Assembly: GCA_037127255.1 (NCBI GenBank)
Contig: JBANSL010000013.1
Span: 12,110,688-12,174,687 of the forward strand
Reading direction: 5' to 3'
From: Persicaria tinctoria
Lineage: Eukaryota > Streptophyta > Magnoliopsida > Caryophyllales > Polygonaceae
Length of the DNA: 64,000 bases
Shown one piece after another: positions 9,029 to 20,414 of the stretch. Numbering within the stretch: the stretch's first letter is position 1; each line of letters opens with the position of its first letter. Made by a program: the position numbers and the translations under genes. The notes under the pieces are model-generated. The model ran no database searches. It was not told where the DNA came from and worked only from the letters and a program-made list of their open reading frames with translations.

Positions 9029-11398
9029 AATGGAAAATTCTTTTGTCTGAACGCTGGTCACATTCCCCTTGTTGTGTTTTCTTCAAGAGTGAATGGTGGA
9101 ATATGCGGTGAGAACCCTTTGTGATTCCCTCTGAAATATTATATTTGCATATGCTTTGCACTTTCGGGTAACTAGGGGCAAAATTTCCATCACCTTATGT
9201 AGACCGTTGTGATGGGAGTGATGAGTATGATGGTAAGGTTAAGTGTACAAATACGTGCTGGGAGGCTGGAAAAGTGGCTAGAGATAAGCTGCAGAAAAAG
9301 ATTGCAACATATCAGCAGGGAGTGACACTCCGGAAGAAGGAAATTGAACAGGCCAAATTAGCATTTGTGAAGGCTGAAGCTGAATTAACAAAGCTTAAGA
9401 ATGAGGAGAAAGAACTCAAGAGTCTAGTTGATGATCTTAAAGGTATGCTTTTGATCCTATCATGCATGTGCTTGCCTTTGCTAATAAACATCCACAATCT
9501 GTTTGTTGTTCTTCTAGTCGTTCTAGATAGTATGTCTGTTCTGTTGTTTGTCCAGATGTGTTACATTCTCTGTTTCTGCTATAATAATAACCTGAAAACT
9601 GTCGTTATGGATTAAACCGTTATTTCTTTTTAGAAGAAGGGCTATCCTGAAATTATTGAGTACCATTCCATGACATTCTTTTTGGGATTTCTTGAAAGTT
9701 TTTTGAATGAATGGGTGAATATTTATTGAAAGGGATGAGGAATGTACAAAATAAACGGGCCAAACTAAGGGCCATGCTGTAAGTACAGAAGAGTGCCACA
9801 GCAGAAGAGTGCCTGAGTTTGTGATTATTATGGGACCGACTTTTATAGTCATGCGACCTGCGTGTAAATGCTTTCTTCTGATAAAATTGCATCATAGTTG
9901 CCCAGAATATGGTATTGAGCTGATTTCTAATTATGTTACTTATCCTAAGTTGTTTATTTTAATAAATAAATTCCCTTTTCTTATATGTTGTGCTCACATC
10001 GTTCTTCTTTTTGTTATCTTCTTTAACCTTACACATGAAGAACTTTAATTTATTCTGATTCGTCTTGTTTGTAGAGCGCAAAGAGAAAATTGAGAAAGCA
10101 GAGGAGAAAGAACGCTTGGAGAAAGAACGTTTGGAGAAAGAAAAAGAGGAAAAGAATAAGAAGGAAGATGAAAACAAGGCAAATGAGGAAGCAATAGACG
10201 GTGAAAAAATAGAGAATACGAAAGAAAAATCTGACGATGATGATAGTATTGGAAACATTGATAAGGTTGGGCTATTCTTCCAACTATGCTAATGCATTGT
10301 TGATTTCTTAATAATGTTCTTAATTATTGTATTATCTATAGTTTGTCTTATGATTTCCTTGTCCGCTTCTACATGTAGCATTGCTCTTTCAAAGTTGTGA
10401 TTATTACTTTGCATTTTTTAGTTTTGATGTTTTGGTCCTCTTGAAATTTATGGGATGCTTCTCTCCTTCACTTTTAGGTGATCAACTTTCATTAGCCTTG
10501 ACATTTACTTCATGAAACAGGATGTTGAGAAGAGCTATGCAAAATCAGATGTTGTGGAGGAAGATAATTTGGAAATAAAAGAATCGCAGCATGATGCAGT
10601 TGACCTGGTAATATTCAGGTTTTACTATGAAAGCATTTTTTGGTTGCGTTACCAATGGAAGAAGAATTTTGTTTCGTCTAGGCATGGAATCTTTCCAAGT
10701 CTTGAGTATTTTTCTGTAAATTTCTGAAGCATGCAGAGAAAGAGGATGATGAACTTGTTTGCAAATCTTTCAGTGGCCATACCATATTTTTCATCCATTG
10801 ATTAATTGTTCCTTCTTTTTTCTCCATAAATTATGGTCTTATCAACTCAGTAATGGTTCCGATTCCTGGATGTTTTGATAGGAGGGAGAAGTTTCTGAAA
10901 ATGATGAAGGTTTGTCAAAAGAAGAGCTGGGACGTCGTATTGCTTCTCGTTGGACCGGAGAAAACACTGGGCATAAAACTGGGGAATCCAATACATTGAA
11001 GGCTAACGATAGCCCAGGAGAGATTCCTAAAGATGTCCATGATGAGGAATACGATGGTTGTTATCATTCGGAGGTGTATGATGATGATGATGAAAGATAT
11101 GATGACCATGACCATGACTCTGAAGACAATGTACATGATGACTTCACAGAGGACCATGAGGATTCTTTGTACAATTTAGATTCTGAAGATGAAACACGCT
11201 CATCAGGTCAGCAATTTATTTTCTTTTTATTTTATTTTACTGTGGGTGACTTTTCAGGTTCTTATGTTTCTGTAAGGTTGTTCAAAACTAATCCAATAAT
11301 ATCTTCAGGTAGCACGTCTTGGATTAAGAAAATTAAAAAAACTGTGGGAAACCTTCTAGAGGCTATTAATTTGTTTCAGACACCTGTGAACATATCAG
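9029..11398 (+). pseudogene. glucosidase II beta subunit, internal fragment of six exons with introns
   Basis: Glucosidase II beta is the ER-luminal partner of the alpha subunit that trims glucose from N-glycans. Recognisable exons, all with GT-AG borders and consistent phases: 9029-9107 ([19 protein letters not shown]), 9203-9442 ([11 protein letters not shown]...[12 protein letters not shown]...QQGVTLRK), 10075-10265 (Glu/Lys coiled coil), 10521-10607, 10882-11206 (SKEELGRRIASRWTGE, then an Asp/Glu/Tyr-rich stretch) and 11309-11398 (WIKKIKKTVGNLLEAINLFQTPV). The signal peptide, first LDLa part, C-terminal MRH lectin domain and ER-retention signal are missing. Intron retention means DNA-level capture, not retroposition. 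The exons remain open, so the capture may be recent or the fragment transcribed. Confidence 0.88.
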
Positions 11399-11691
11399 GT
11401 GTGCTTGACAAAGCTATAGTAATTGTTAATTTTGTTCTGTTCTGTATGTGTTTGCCAATAGTTTGTTTTCATTTGGCCTTTTAAAGTTATTTTTCAGCTT
11501 TACATTTTTTCCCCCTCAGGGTGAGAGCAGTAGATGGGTAGATATTGGAGGAGAGGCCATCTGAGTTCTTGATAGTAGTTCTGCCATTTAGTTTTCCCTT
11601 TTTTGTGTTTGCGTTCATGGAGGTCCTCAAGTTCATGTCATAGAATTTTTGTGAGATTCGTGTAGTTTTCCTTGTTAAAAAATGCTCATAT
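11399..11691. other. 3' flank of the captured fragment
   Basis: After exon 6 the sequence has a donor-like GTGTGC and at 11519 an acceptor-like CCCCTCAG. No further glucosidase II beta coding sequence follows. The last bases (AATGCTCATATAGCCTA) repeat a phrase at 8590-8606. Confidence 0.5.
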
Positions 11692-11760
11692 AGCCTATTA
11701 GCTCAATGGGAGAGCATTGTGGTCATACACAAAGATGTGGGTTCAATTCCCACATAGGCT
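11692..11760 (+). tRNA. tRNA-like sequence (CAU anticodon position), probably pseudo-tRNA or SINE head
   Basis: A cloverleaf can be drawn by eye: acceptor AGCCTAT/ATAGGCT (7 of 7), D stem GCTC/GAGC (4 of 4), anticodon stem TTGTG/CACAA (5 of 5), T arm GTGGG-TTCAATT-CCCAC (5 of 5). Pol III boxes are good: A box TAGCTCAATGGG and B box GGTTCAATTCC. The anticodon loop GTCATA has only six bases, with T33 and CAT in place, so one loop base is missing. No poly-T terminator follows directly. I do not recognise it as a standard plant nuclear tRNA-Met; an organelle-derived or SINE origin is possible. Confidence 0.5.
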
Positions 11761-11772
11761 TATTTATTATTT

Positions 11773-14225
11773 ACATGACACCTGGATTGTTTTACATGAC
11801 ACGTCAATTGTTTTACATGGCATTTGAATTGTTTTGCATGACACGTCAAGTATACTAGATTTGGTTCGAGAAAATATTTTAGAAACTAGCATGACTCAAG
11901 TGTGATTGCAATATTCAAATGTTCCAGCTACATCTACTATACATCCACATACACTTGTATTATTAATTGGAAAGAAACTAGCATGACTCAAGTGTGATTG
12001 CAATATTCTAAGCTCTTAAACAATAAAACCCATTCAGCAAGAGCGCTCTGAGCTCAGACAAACCGGAAATGGACTCTGGTAGGCTTCAGAATTCCTTTTG
12101 CTAAACTCCTTTTTCTTTGTGTGTGATGCTATTAATGCAAGAAAATAACATGACGGGTAATGCTATTAACATGACAGGTTATACCCTTTAACATGACAGG
12201 TTGAAACCTTTAACATGACAGGTAATGCGAATCGATCATCTTCTCCTTAATGAAAGAAAATAACATGACATTTAATGCTATTAACATGACAGGTTATACC
12301 CTTTAACATGACAGGTTCCCAGAGACTGACAAATCAGGGAAATTCATTACTGAAGCCAAATTAACTTGGTTTGAAATTCAGCCTTGGATGATTTCTGGGG
12401 TAAGTCCGATCACTCTGACTGTCATGTAAAGTTACGTAGGTGACATGTCAAACCTATTACCTGTCATGTTAAAAACCCATCTTATGATGAATTCAACACA
12501 CAAAGAAGATGAATATCTTGACTTTTGATTTATTTTGTTATTAAACTGCCTATAATTTGGTGATGTAGCAACCTCAGTGTTTGTACATGTCACCCATCTA
12601 TTTTATCATTCCAACCTGACAACCTCAGTGTTTGTACATGACACAAGTTATTAATTACATGACGTTGTGTTGTAAAGGGTGACCATGCCAATAGTAAAAA
12701 TTACCTGTCCACCCTGTGGTTTCGTACTGGACACCATTCAGTTGTCTGCTGGACACGTTTTAGGTTTTTCCTCTCTTCCGGGCTATCGTAATGAAAACTC
12801 AAAATCTTCCTTCTCCCTTCTAACTTGATCAAAATCTCCGAGTTCTTATTGGAACAAGCTAAGACAGTGGAAATATGGACAGTTGTTGCTCTCAGTTTTT
12901 TGACAAAGGCTTTGTTTTTGCCGACTTTGCAAAATCATTGTTCCGGTTGCTTGTTGCTGTTTAGTTGTTTCATATGAAGATGGTTTCGTAAAAAAAGAAC
13001 TCAACTATGCAATTATGATTCTGACAGTAAAGGAACATTCATAAAGAAAGACAAATACAGAGAGCTATGTGTTCAGTTTGTTCGTCTCAATGACATTCTT
13101 TTCACTCGCACCAGGTAATTGCTAACAAAAAAATCATGAGTGTACAATCGAATAGGCGTCATGACTCATGAGTGTATACATGCTTCCTTTTCCCTTTTTT
13201 ATATAATTTGAAGAAAAAAATCATCCGGGGTTGCAATCACATTACAGATGTCATGTACAATCAAATAGACGTCATGTATATTCTATTGGGTGACAAGTAA
13301 AACAATTCACATGTCATGTATAACAATTCACCCATACCGGATTTACATGACACGTTATGTATTTTACTTGACACATGAATTTTTTTACTTGACATGTCAA
13401 AACTCACTTGCTTCACTTCCAAGCCAACCATTAAAACCAAGTTATTCTTTGACAGCAAAATGTCTCTACATGACAGCAAAACGTTTCAACATGTCACATG
13501 TTTATTCAGACATGACATACAACAATTAAAACTAGCAAATAGAATAATATTATTCTTTGACATCAGATGCCTTGTATTTCTACTCCAGTTCACAAGTACA
13601 TACATATACATAAATCAAAACGAGGCCCATACTTGAAATCAAATGTTTATAATTACATTAGATAAACTACATGCTTCAAGTTCTTGAGATTTCCCTCAAT
13701 TTGAAGTCCTAGTACCACCCAAGCTCCATATCTGTCAACAAGAAACATATACAAGTTGAAGCATGCTTCAAGTTCTTGTGGTGCCTCATCATCTTCTAAG
13801 TACCACCCAAGCTCCATATCTGTCAATAAGAAACATGACATGTGATGCTATTAACATGACGGGTTATGCCCTTTAACATGACAGGTTACAACCTTTAACA
13901 TGACAGGAAATGCGAATCGATCATCTTTTCCTTAATGAAAGAAAATTACATGACAGGTAATGCTATTAACATGACAGGTTATACCCTTTAACATAACAGG
14001 TTATTTGCTGATCTACAATCTCTAAGCTTATTCGGTAAAAGAGAGACATTGCCCCACTTAAAGTACACAATGACTAAGATGGAAAGCAAGTCCCATTTGA
14101 AGAGGGTTTTTAACCTGAAATTCATCTTCCTTGTGTGTTGAATTCATCATAAGATGTGTTTTTAACATGACAAGTAATAGGTTTGACACGTCACCTACGT
14201 CACTTGACATGACAGTAATTCGCTT
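11773..14225. repeat. dispersed ACATGACA(GGT) motif array, both orientations
   Basis: About 35 copies by eye of ACATGACA or close variants, often extended to TTAACATGACAGGT, lie in 2.45 kb. Forward copies dominate 11773-12320 and 13840-14000; reverse copies (TGTCATGT) cluster at 12420-12600 and 13250-13320. Two larger internal repeats exist: a direct repeat (12125-12315 versus 13838-14003) and an inverted repeat (12417-12512 versus 14120-14216). Between motifs at about 12328-12398 lies an exon-like segment with CAG acceptor and GGTAAGT donor whose product I cannot name. Small ORFs here are translations of the motif. Confidence 0.85.
13672..13838. repeat. two tandem copies of an 80-90 bp unit
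   Basis: The phrases GCTTCAAGTTCTTG and TACCACCCAAGCTCCATATC-TGTCAA(C/T)AAGAAACAT occur twice, at 13672-13752 and 13766-13838. The unit lies inside the ACATGACA array. Its minus-strand translation (DMELGWYLEDDEAP) might be part of a captured exon, but I do not recognise it. Confidence 0.6.
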
Positions 14226-16800
14226 ACCTGTATCAAGTTGAATCTATGGCGATGTTATGAAATCAGATGATATGGAAATCATACGGACTTGTATTTGACA
14301 CTTGATAATGTTTTCGATCACGTATCAACAATGATCATTCCAAAATGTCTATTTGGTGGGGTTACAAAAAAGGGTATGCCAAATTGCGACGAGAATTGCT
14401 TTTTAAACAAAAAAATTACAAGAAAACACAGATTTTTACAAATAAAACTTTTCAGTCGTTGACATCACTGATGCCTTCTCCACAAATCTGGAACCGTGCT
14501 TCTGCTTCAGGCAAACAAGTAGAGCATATCACCTTGCAAACACGCTCTTCCCCTTTTCCCTTCCAAAGAGCAAGCCTTTACCACATAAAAAAAAAGACTC
14601 ATTCAGAAACAAGAACAATAAGCATCATATTCATGACCTCAACAAAGCTTCCAAGTATCTTTCTTGATCCAACACCAACAACCATTATTGTCCTAGTTTT
14701 CCCCAAACGTCCACGCAATACAAATGAAAAAAGCATCATATTCATAGTAACTTATTTGCCGTCCTTTCTTTGACATAATTCAAAGTGGAAAACAATCCCA
14801 TATCATTATTTATGTAAAAAAGACTATACAAACTGCTCTTGATCATCTCGTACCTCTTCAAAAATACAGGTGCAGAGGTAGCTGGTTCCACTGGGACTGT
14901 TGGGGCTTCATGCTTGTCTTTGTCGCTCTTGAATAATATTTCCCATTATAACCCGAACATGAAATGAATTGCCGCCTGAAAGCAAAGATATCAACTTTGA
15001 GGTGATTAGAGATCCAATTGGGAGTTTGCAGACTAAGTAAGAGATACTAAAGATGCTGTATCACTGTCTGCAAGCAAAAAATCGAGCATGCGGTGACAGG
15101 TTTCGCACCCAAATTTATAATCACCAGTAAGACCAACGAATAAGGTAAAACTTTAAGAGATTACAGAAGAAATTGAAAACAAATAAGGTAAAAGAAATGC
15201 AATCTTATTATATCATCAAAATTCGAATGGAAGTTCACAATCAGGCAAATCTTATTATATTATCAAAATTCAATATAATAAGATACTAACAGAAGTCCTC
15301 ACAAAATCAAGAACATAAATATATAAAAGACCCAGCTCGGTCAATGTAAATATTAACTGTCCATCCTAAAATATAGGATTGTAGGATAAATGAGGATTGT
15401 ATCTAGCATCTTACAATCCCAGTCAATACAAAAGCAATGAAGACAGCTGCTACTACACCAACTTTTACTTCCCAAAGGCTCAAAATGGGTCCACGGTGAG
15501 AAGAATTGACTCAGTTTTGACAATTCGCAGGAGGCAATCAATTCATACATTGCAATTGATTAGTAAAATGCATAAAACCTTTGTCCTAATACAAGCATAC
15601 TCATCTATAGTTCCGTGAAAGAAAGCATGGATTACTGGCACATTGATAGATATTAGAGTTAGAAGACAACAAAATAAGAAAAGTAGAGAGAAGGAAAACA
15701 ACTTGCAAACATGGAAAATACTCATACTTGGCATTGGAATAAAACATCCAACTGCAAACGCCAAGACCTCAGACAAACTTGCAATGTTATTGATAACCAA
15801 TAAGGTTCAGCCTTCTTGTGAATGTGTCCTGCTGCTTAGTTGTATCATGGCTTTCTTTTATAACTCTACTAGCAACTGTTCTACTCCCTATAAACTTCCT
15901 TAATCATGTTAGTTCCTCCCTATATAATCTCAGCTATTAACTATTAAGTTAGGGTTCCGTTTAGGGATGAATCTCAGAGAAAGAAGAAAAAGGAGAATAA
16001 GGTAGATCACTCACAGCAACAACATAACGAGACTACCAACCCTGCGAACGACAATTTTAGAACCACCAGCAACATGATGAGATCTGACATTGAGAACGCC
16101 TCTATTCTTCTCTGTCGAGACAAATCACCAAGAAAATCCACGCTCAATAGAATAATAAAGAAAAACAAACACAAATTACCAAAACCTAAATTCACAATAT
16201 GCGATAATCCAAACAATTCGGGTGTCGAACCACGAATCGTAGCCAAGACAATCGAATCTAGAAACAACAACAAACATCGGAAGCGAATCGTGGAGGTAAC
16301 AAGCAGATTTAGAGAGAGAGAACCTGGGAATGGTTTGGGAGTAGCGATGATGCAGGACCATCCAAGACACCTCCGGACATACCTATACTTGGGGATGGAC
16401 CTATGATTCGAGCTCACGAGAATGAAGTCATTCTCAAGAGGAAGAAGAAGGCTCCACCATGGGAGAAGGTGCAAAGGTGGAAGCTTGACGTTTTTGGGTT
16501 CGTTCAACATTTGACAGCTTTTCGACGTCTCAGTCAAATGAGTCGTACGGATTCAATATTAATCGGATTGGATCGTGCCATACCTTGTCGGAACGAAGAC
16601 GAAGAGATCTACAACTTTCCTGTTGAAGGTTTTTCCAGATTCGACCTAGAGATTGGCCGAAAATCAACGTCTTTGCAAGCTTTCACTGTTTTGACGGGAG
16701 TGCAGCCAAGTGTGCGGGCGTGCATGTGGGTGCGCGGGCGTGGGCGCGCGGGCGTGCACGGCATGGCTGTTGGACGCCGACCATCCATCGTTTCCTTTGC
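14226..16800. other. unassigned region with possible exon remnants
   Basis: No confident gene. On the minus strand, short open pieces with plausible splice borders exist: around 14872-14935 (HEAPTVPVEPATSAPVFLKR), 15420-15500 (a hydrophobic helix VGVVAAVFIAFVLTGIV) and 15740-15800 (NIASLSEVLAFAVGCFIPMP). Together they could be fragments of a membrane-protein gene, but I cannot name it. On the plus strand, 16403-16500 encodes ENEVILKRKKKAPPWEKV in an open frame, also unrecognised. Given the neighbours, captured host exons are the simplest reading. Confidence 0.3.
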
Positions 16801-18029
16801 GTTGGCTTGAGATTTCTTAAGTTATATTCTATGTACTTAATTAATTACGTTGACTAAGTTACTTAGGGGTTTTAATTATTTCATTTTAATTCCTTTTTAT
16901 TTATTATCTTTATTAGTAAATCAGCCCTAGGTTATATATTGATGGCTGATCATTGTTGAACACTCACGTCTTCCATTATTGAAATTTACAGCTCTTGTGT
17001 GAAACACAACTGTGAGGAAAGTCAATCGATTCGTAGCAAGGCTCATCGATTGCAAATTGGTTATAGATCCTGCTTGGTTTGCTTTGAGTTCGTCAACCTC
17101 ACGAGAGCTTGGTGATCCAGGTAATCACAAGTCCCCTCCTTGTGCCTCCAAGTTGTCCGCTTGGTTGTGTAAGGTTGTAGAGGCGGGCTTTATAGTCGTT
17201 GGTATTTGGTTCCTACCCTCTTAGGAGGCCTAGGGTCTTTGCCTCGTTCTATTTTAGTTCGAATCACCCATCTATCGGTCTTTCTATTGTTTTTAATCGA
17301 GTCTAGAGTTGCTGCGTTTTTATTCAGTTTAGTCGATATTGAGCCGTTGTTTGGTGTTCTTGAGTCGTTTGCTTCCGTTCTTGTCTTTGAGTCTTGATTG
17401 TCGAAGATCGGGCCATCCTACGGCTAACCCCGTATCAAGCGAGATGGAGGCGCTTGCAATCGAAAGAGGTAGACGTGAAGACGGAAGTATAAGCCACATC
17501 GAGAGAGCGGAAAACGGTCGCCATGGTAGATTTGCAACGTCGAGCTCCGGTGCCTGCGCTCCTTCCTCCTTCCTTCTTGTCCTTGTGGACTCAATCCCCT
17601 CCACGCTCAATCTCTCTCCCTGGTTTTCTGCTGTAGATTTGGGGCAAGAAACAGGCAAAGGAAGGGGAGGCACCACCGGTTACTCCAGGTAAAAATGACC
17701 GCTTGAGGTGCAATTTTTTAAAGGGGGAGTCTAACCCTTGCAATTAGAAACGGTTAGTGGGTTAGGCGTGCAAACCAAACCGGGGCAAAGGTTACATCTT
17801 CTAATTCCCTCTTTTACATTTGTATCTTTAACAAAAATTTCGTATACACTAAAGACATATATATATCTTAGTTTTTATTTTTTTTAATTGTGAAAACATT
17901 TAGAGTCAAATAAATCAAATCTTTAACCGCCCTTTTTGAACCTCCTTCGTAATAAGTTTTTTTTCCTCACTTTTCAACTATTTTTTCTTCCATATTTTTT
18001 AAAAATTATTTTATTGGTTTAAGTGAAAG
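16801..18029. other. unassigned region, no supported gene
   Basis: A TATATATTG box at about 16935 precedes a stretch with transcript-like composition (16950-17700), but the overlapping ORFs on both strands near 17330-17690 show no family I recognise. It could be an old LTR or a promoter plus first exon. From 17780 onward the DNA is AT-rich. Confidence 0.3.
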
Positions 18030-18180
18030 TTGAGGTTTCCTGTCAAAGTTTCTTTGTTAGATAGCTCAATTAAGATTTTTACAGTGGTTGAGGGTATACA
18101 TCTTGCATCGGGGTTGGTTTTGTATGATGTTTTCTATATACCTGAGTTCAAGATCAATCTGTTATCTATGGGGAAGGTGA
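18030..18180 (+). pseudogene. copia protease/GAG-pre-integrase remnant
   Basis: The frame reads GLVLYDVFYIPEFKINLLS, which matches the conserved segment between copia protease and integrase (usual form LxxVLYVPxFxxNLLS). About 50 codons survive, isolated in AT-rich DNA and without LTRs nearby. It is an old fragment. Confidence 0.7.
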
Positions 18181-18257
18181 TGTTTTCACTAATATATAAT
18201 AATAAAGCTTCTATTTAGACATTGCAAATCATATAATATGCTCAAATAAAACTAATT

Positions 18258-18980
18258 AAAAGATAATATTTGATAGAGTTTTTAGCTTTTTAAAAAACAT
18301 GTCAAAAAAATAAAACTGCCTATATTTTGAGACAAGAGGATTTTTTTTACTTTTAAGTTTATTAATAAAACATATTTTTTTTTTTATGCGCTCTCTATCC
18401 CAAAGTTCTGAAAATTCTATTCACTAGTGTTTGTGGAATGTGTAGTCCAACTACCAAATTATTTGGTTCTACCTTCCAACATTACCACAAAAAATGTGTG
18501 TTTAATGATCAAAGTAATCAATCAACTTATTAAAAAACCTAGAAGGCTAAAAAAAACCTCATTCTTAAACAGCAGTGGTGGCTCTAAACTTTGTACTACG
18601 TCTGTCTCAAAATATCGATCGTTTAACTTCTTAGCACATTTTTCAAGGAGCTAAAAAATTTATAAGATATTAACTTTTTTTATTAGTTTTTGAAAATAAC
18701 ACTATACTTATTATTAATAAGCATAATATTATTTTAAAAAAACCAATAAAAATATAATATTTTATAGAGTTTTTAACTTCTTAGAAACATCGCAAAAAAT
18801 AAAAACGAGCTATATTTTGAGAAGGATGAAGCATTTTTCTTTTTACTTTTATGTTTATGAAAAGAATATTTCTTCTTCGATATTTTTATATGCTCTCCAT
18901 CCAAAAGTTCTTAAAACTCCATTCACCTAGAGTTTTTGTAATATGTAGTCGAACTACCAAATTATTTGGTCTTACCTTCC
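18258..18980. repeat. direct duplication of a ~225-bp segment, 500 bp apart
   Basis: 18258-18480 and 18758-18980 share the same ordered phrases: ATATTT(G/T)ATAGAGTTTTTA, CTATATTTTGAGA, TATGCGCTCTC/TATGCTCTCC, TATTCAC and ACTACCAAATTATTTGGT. Divergence by eye is 15-20 percent. The intervening part has Stowaway-like phrases. No coding sequence. Confidence 0.7.
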
Positions 18981-19269
18981 AATCCTTAATATTCTACAAA
19001 AAGTAATTATAGTAGAGGGCCACATTTTTATATCCTGCCTCGGGCGTTTCAAATCTCAAACCCGACCCTGCTAGGAAGATGAGACATTGACCGAAGCATA
19101 ATTTTTTTTATCCAAATTTATATTATTTTACTATATTGTTTTCATATTATTATAATAGTATAATATATCTAATATATAATGTAAATAAATCATGGTAATA
19201 TCTTCTATAAAATATAATGTAAATAAATCATGGTAATATCTTCTATGCTAGTATATACCTAAAGAGCAA

Positions 19270-19615
19270 CCTAAACAAGGTAATAAAGACCATGTCAACA
19301 CGAGGACATACCTTCAATATGATGATGTACTCCTCTTCCTTCTCGACAAAGACCATGTTGCTGAATCGCTCAAAATCATTGTACATCCTTCCTTCTTCAT
19401 CTCTTATATTGCAAAAGCGATGTCAGCACATATATACCTACATAAAAAATACGCATAAAAACGATGTCATCACTAAAAAACAAACCAATTTTAAGGACTC
19501 AAACATATAAATATACCTACATATATAATATCCACCTAAAAACGATGTCAGCACTAAAAAATACGCATAAAACCAATGTCAGCACTAAAAAACAAACTAA
19601 TTTTTAAGGACTCAA

Positions 19616-19651
<36 letters not shown>

Positions 19652-19940
19652 ACATATATAATATCTACCTAAAAACTATGTCAACACTAAAAAATATGCA
19701 TAAAACGATGTCAGCACTAAAAAATACGCATAAAAACAATGTTAGCACTAAAAAACGAATCGATTTTTAAGGACTCAAGCATACATATATACCTACATAT
19801 ATAATATACAACTAAAAACGATGTCAGCACTAAAAAAATAAGCATAAAAACGATGTCAGCACTAAAAAAACAAACCAAATTTTAAGGACTCAAACATATA
19901 AATACACCTACATATACAATATCCAACTAAAAACGAGCAC
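19270..19940. repeat. GATGTCAGCAC motif array with a (TA)n tract
   Basis: At least eleven copies of AA(C)GATGTCAGCACTAAAAAA variants occur, spaced roughly 25-110 bp, between repeats of ATATACCTACATATATAATATC and TTTTAAGGACTCAA. A (TA)n run fills 19619-19648. The family also occurs at 6.0-6.6 kb. The KNOX fragment begins directly downstream, which suggests that array and fragment belong to one element. Confidence 0.82.
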
Positions 19941-20084
19941 TAAAATAAATTGGAGACAAATTGCATTACTCACCAAAAAAAATCAACCTAAAGCTTCAAC
20001 TTACAGTAAACCAATTCCAATTTATTTATAGAGTACGTAAGTAAAAAACTATATGATTTGAAGAATGGAATAAGGAATAATCAC

Positions 20085-20414
20085 CTGCGGGAATGGCCAT
20101 TGGAGAGGAGGTTCAGCTGAGACTCAATCTTGCGCATGAATTCAATTGCATCCTGGATTGGCCTTGTTAGCTCTTCCTTGTACTTTACCAACATGTCATA
20201 ATAAGCTTTCTGTATATATCAATGTTCTTATCATCAGAGAATCAATTAAACAGGCAAAAAAAAATGAAGAGAAAAATACAAACCATGAATTGGTCAAGTT
20301 CAGGTCCTTGGAAGCATCTCTAGCAGATGTAACCGAGGAAGCTTGCAATTGCCTGGTTTCATACTCCTGCCTTACAGCCGAGAGTTTAGCTGCAACCTCT
20401 GGAGGAGCTCCCAC
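20085..20414 (-). pseudogene. class I KNOX (KNAT1/BP-like) fragment, two exons
   Basis: KNOX proteins are TALE homeodomain transcription factors of the shoot meristem. On the minus strand exon 20414-20284 encodes VGAPPEVAAKLSAVRQEYE followed by a Ser/Ala-rich linker. The family's PELDQFM is present at its end but one base out of frame (a one-base loss just before it), and the exon closes with a GTTTGT donor. After a 73-bp intron, exon 20210-20085 encodes AYYDMLVKYKEELTRP and IQDAIEFMRKIESQLNLL, the KNOX2 half of the MEINOX domain. Both borders fit the family's known intron positions. The N-terminus, ELK and homeodomain are absent. This is a captured, frameshifted genomic fragment. Confidence 0.88.

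Noticed and set aside
13261..13636. Several small ORFs rich in MT/HV repeats at 13.2-13.6 kb
   Set aside because: Translations of the ACATGACA motif in different frames.
16007..16537. Minus-strand 176-codon hydrophobic ORF
   Set aside because: No conserved domain, antisense frames equally open, and no splice-consistent context. Not called as a gene.
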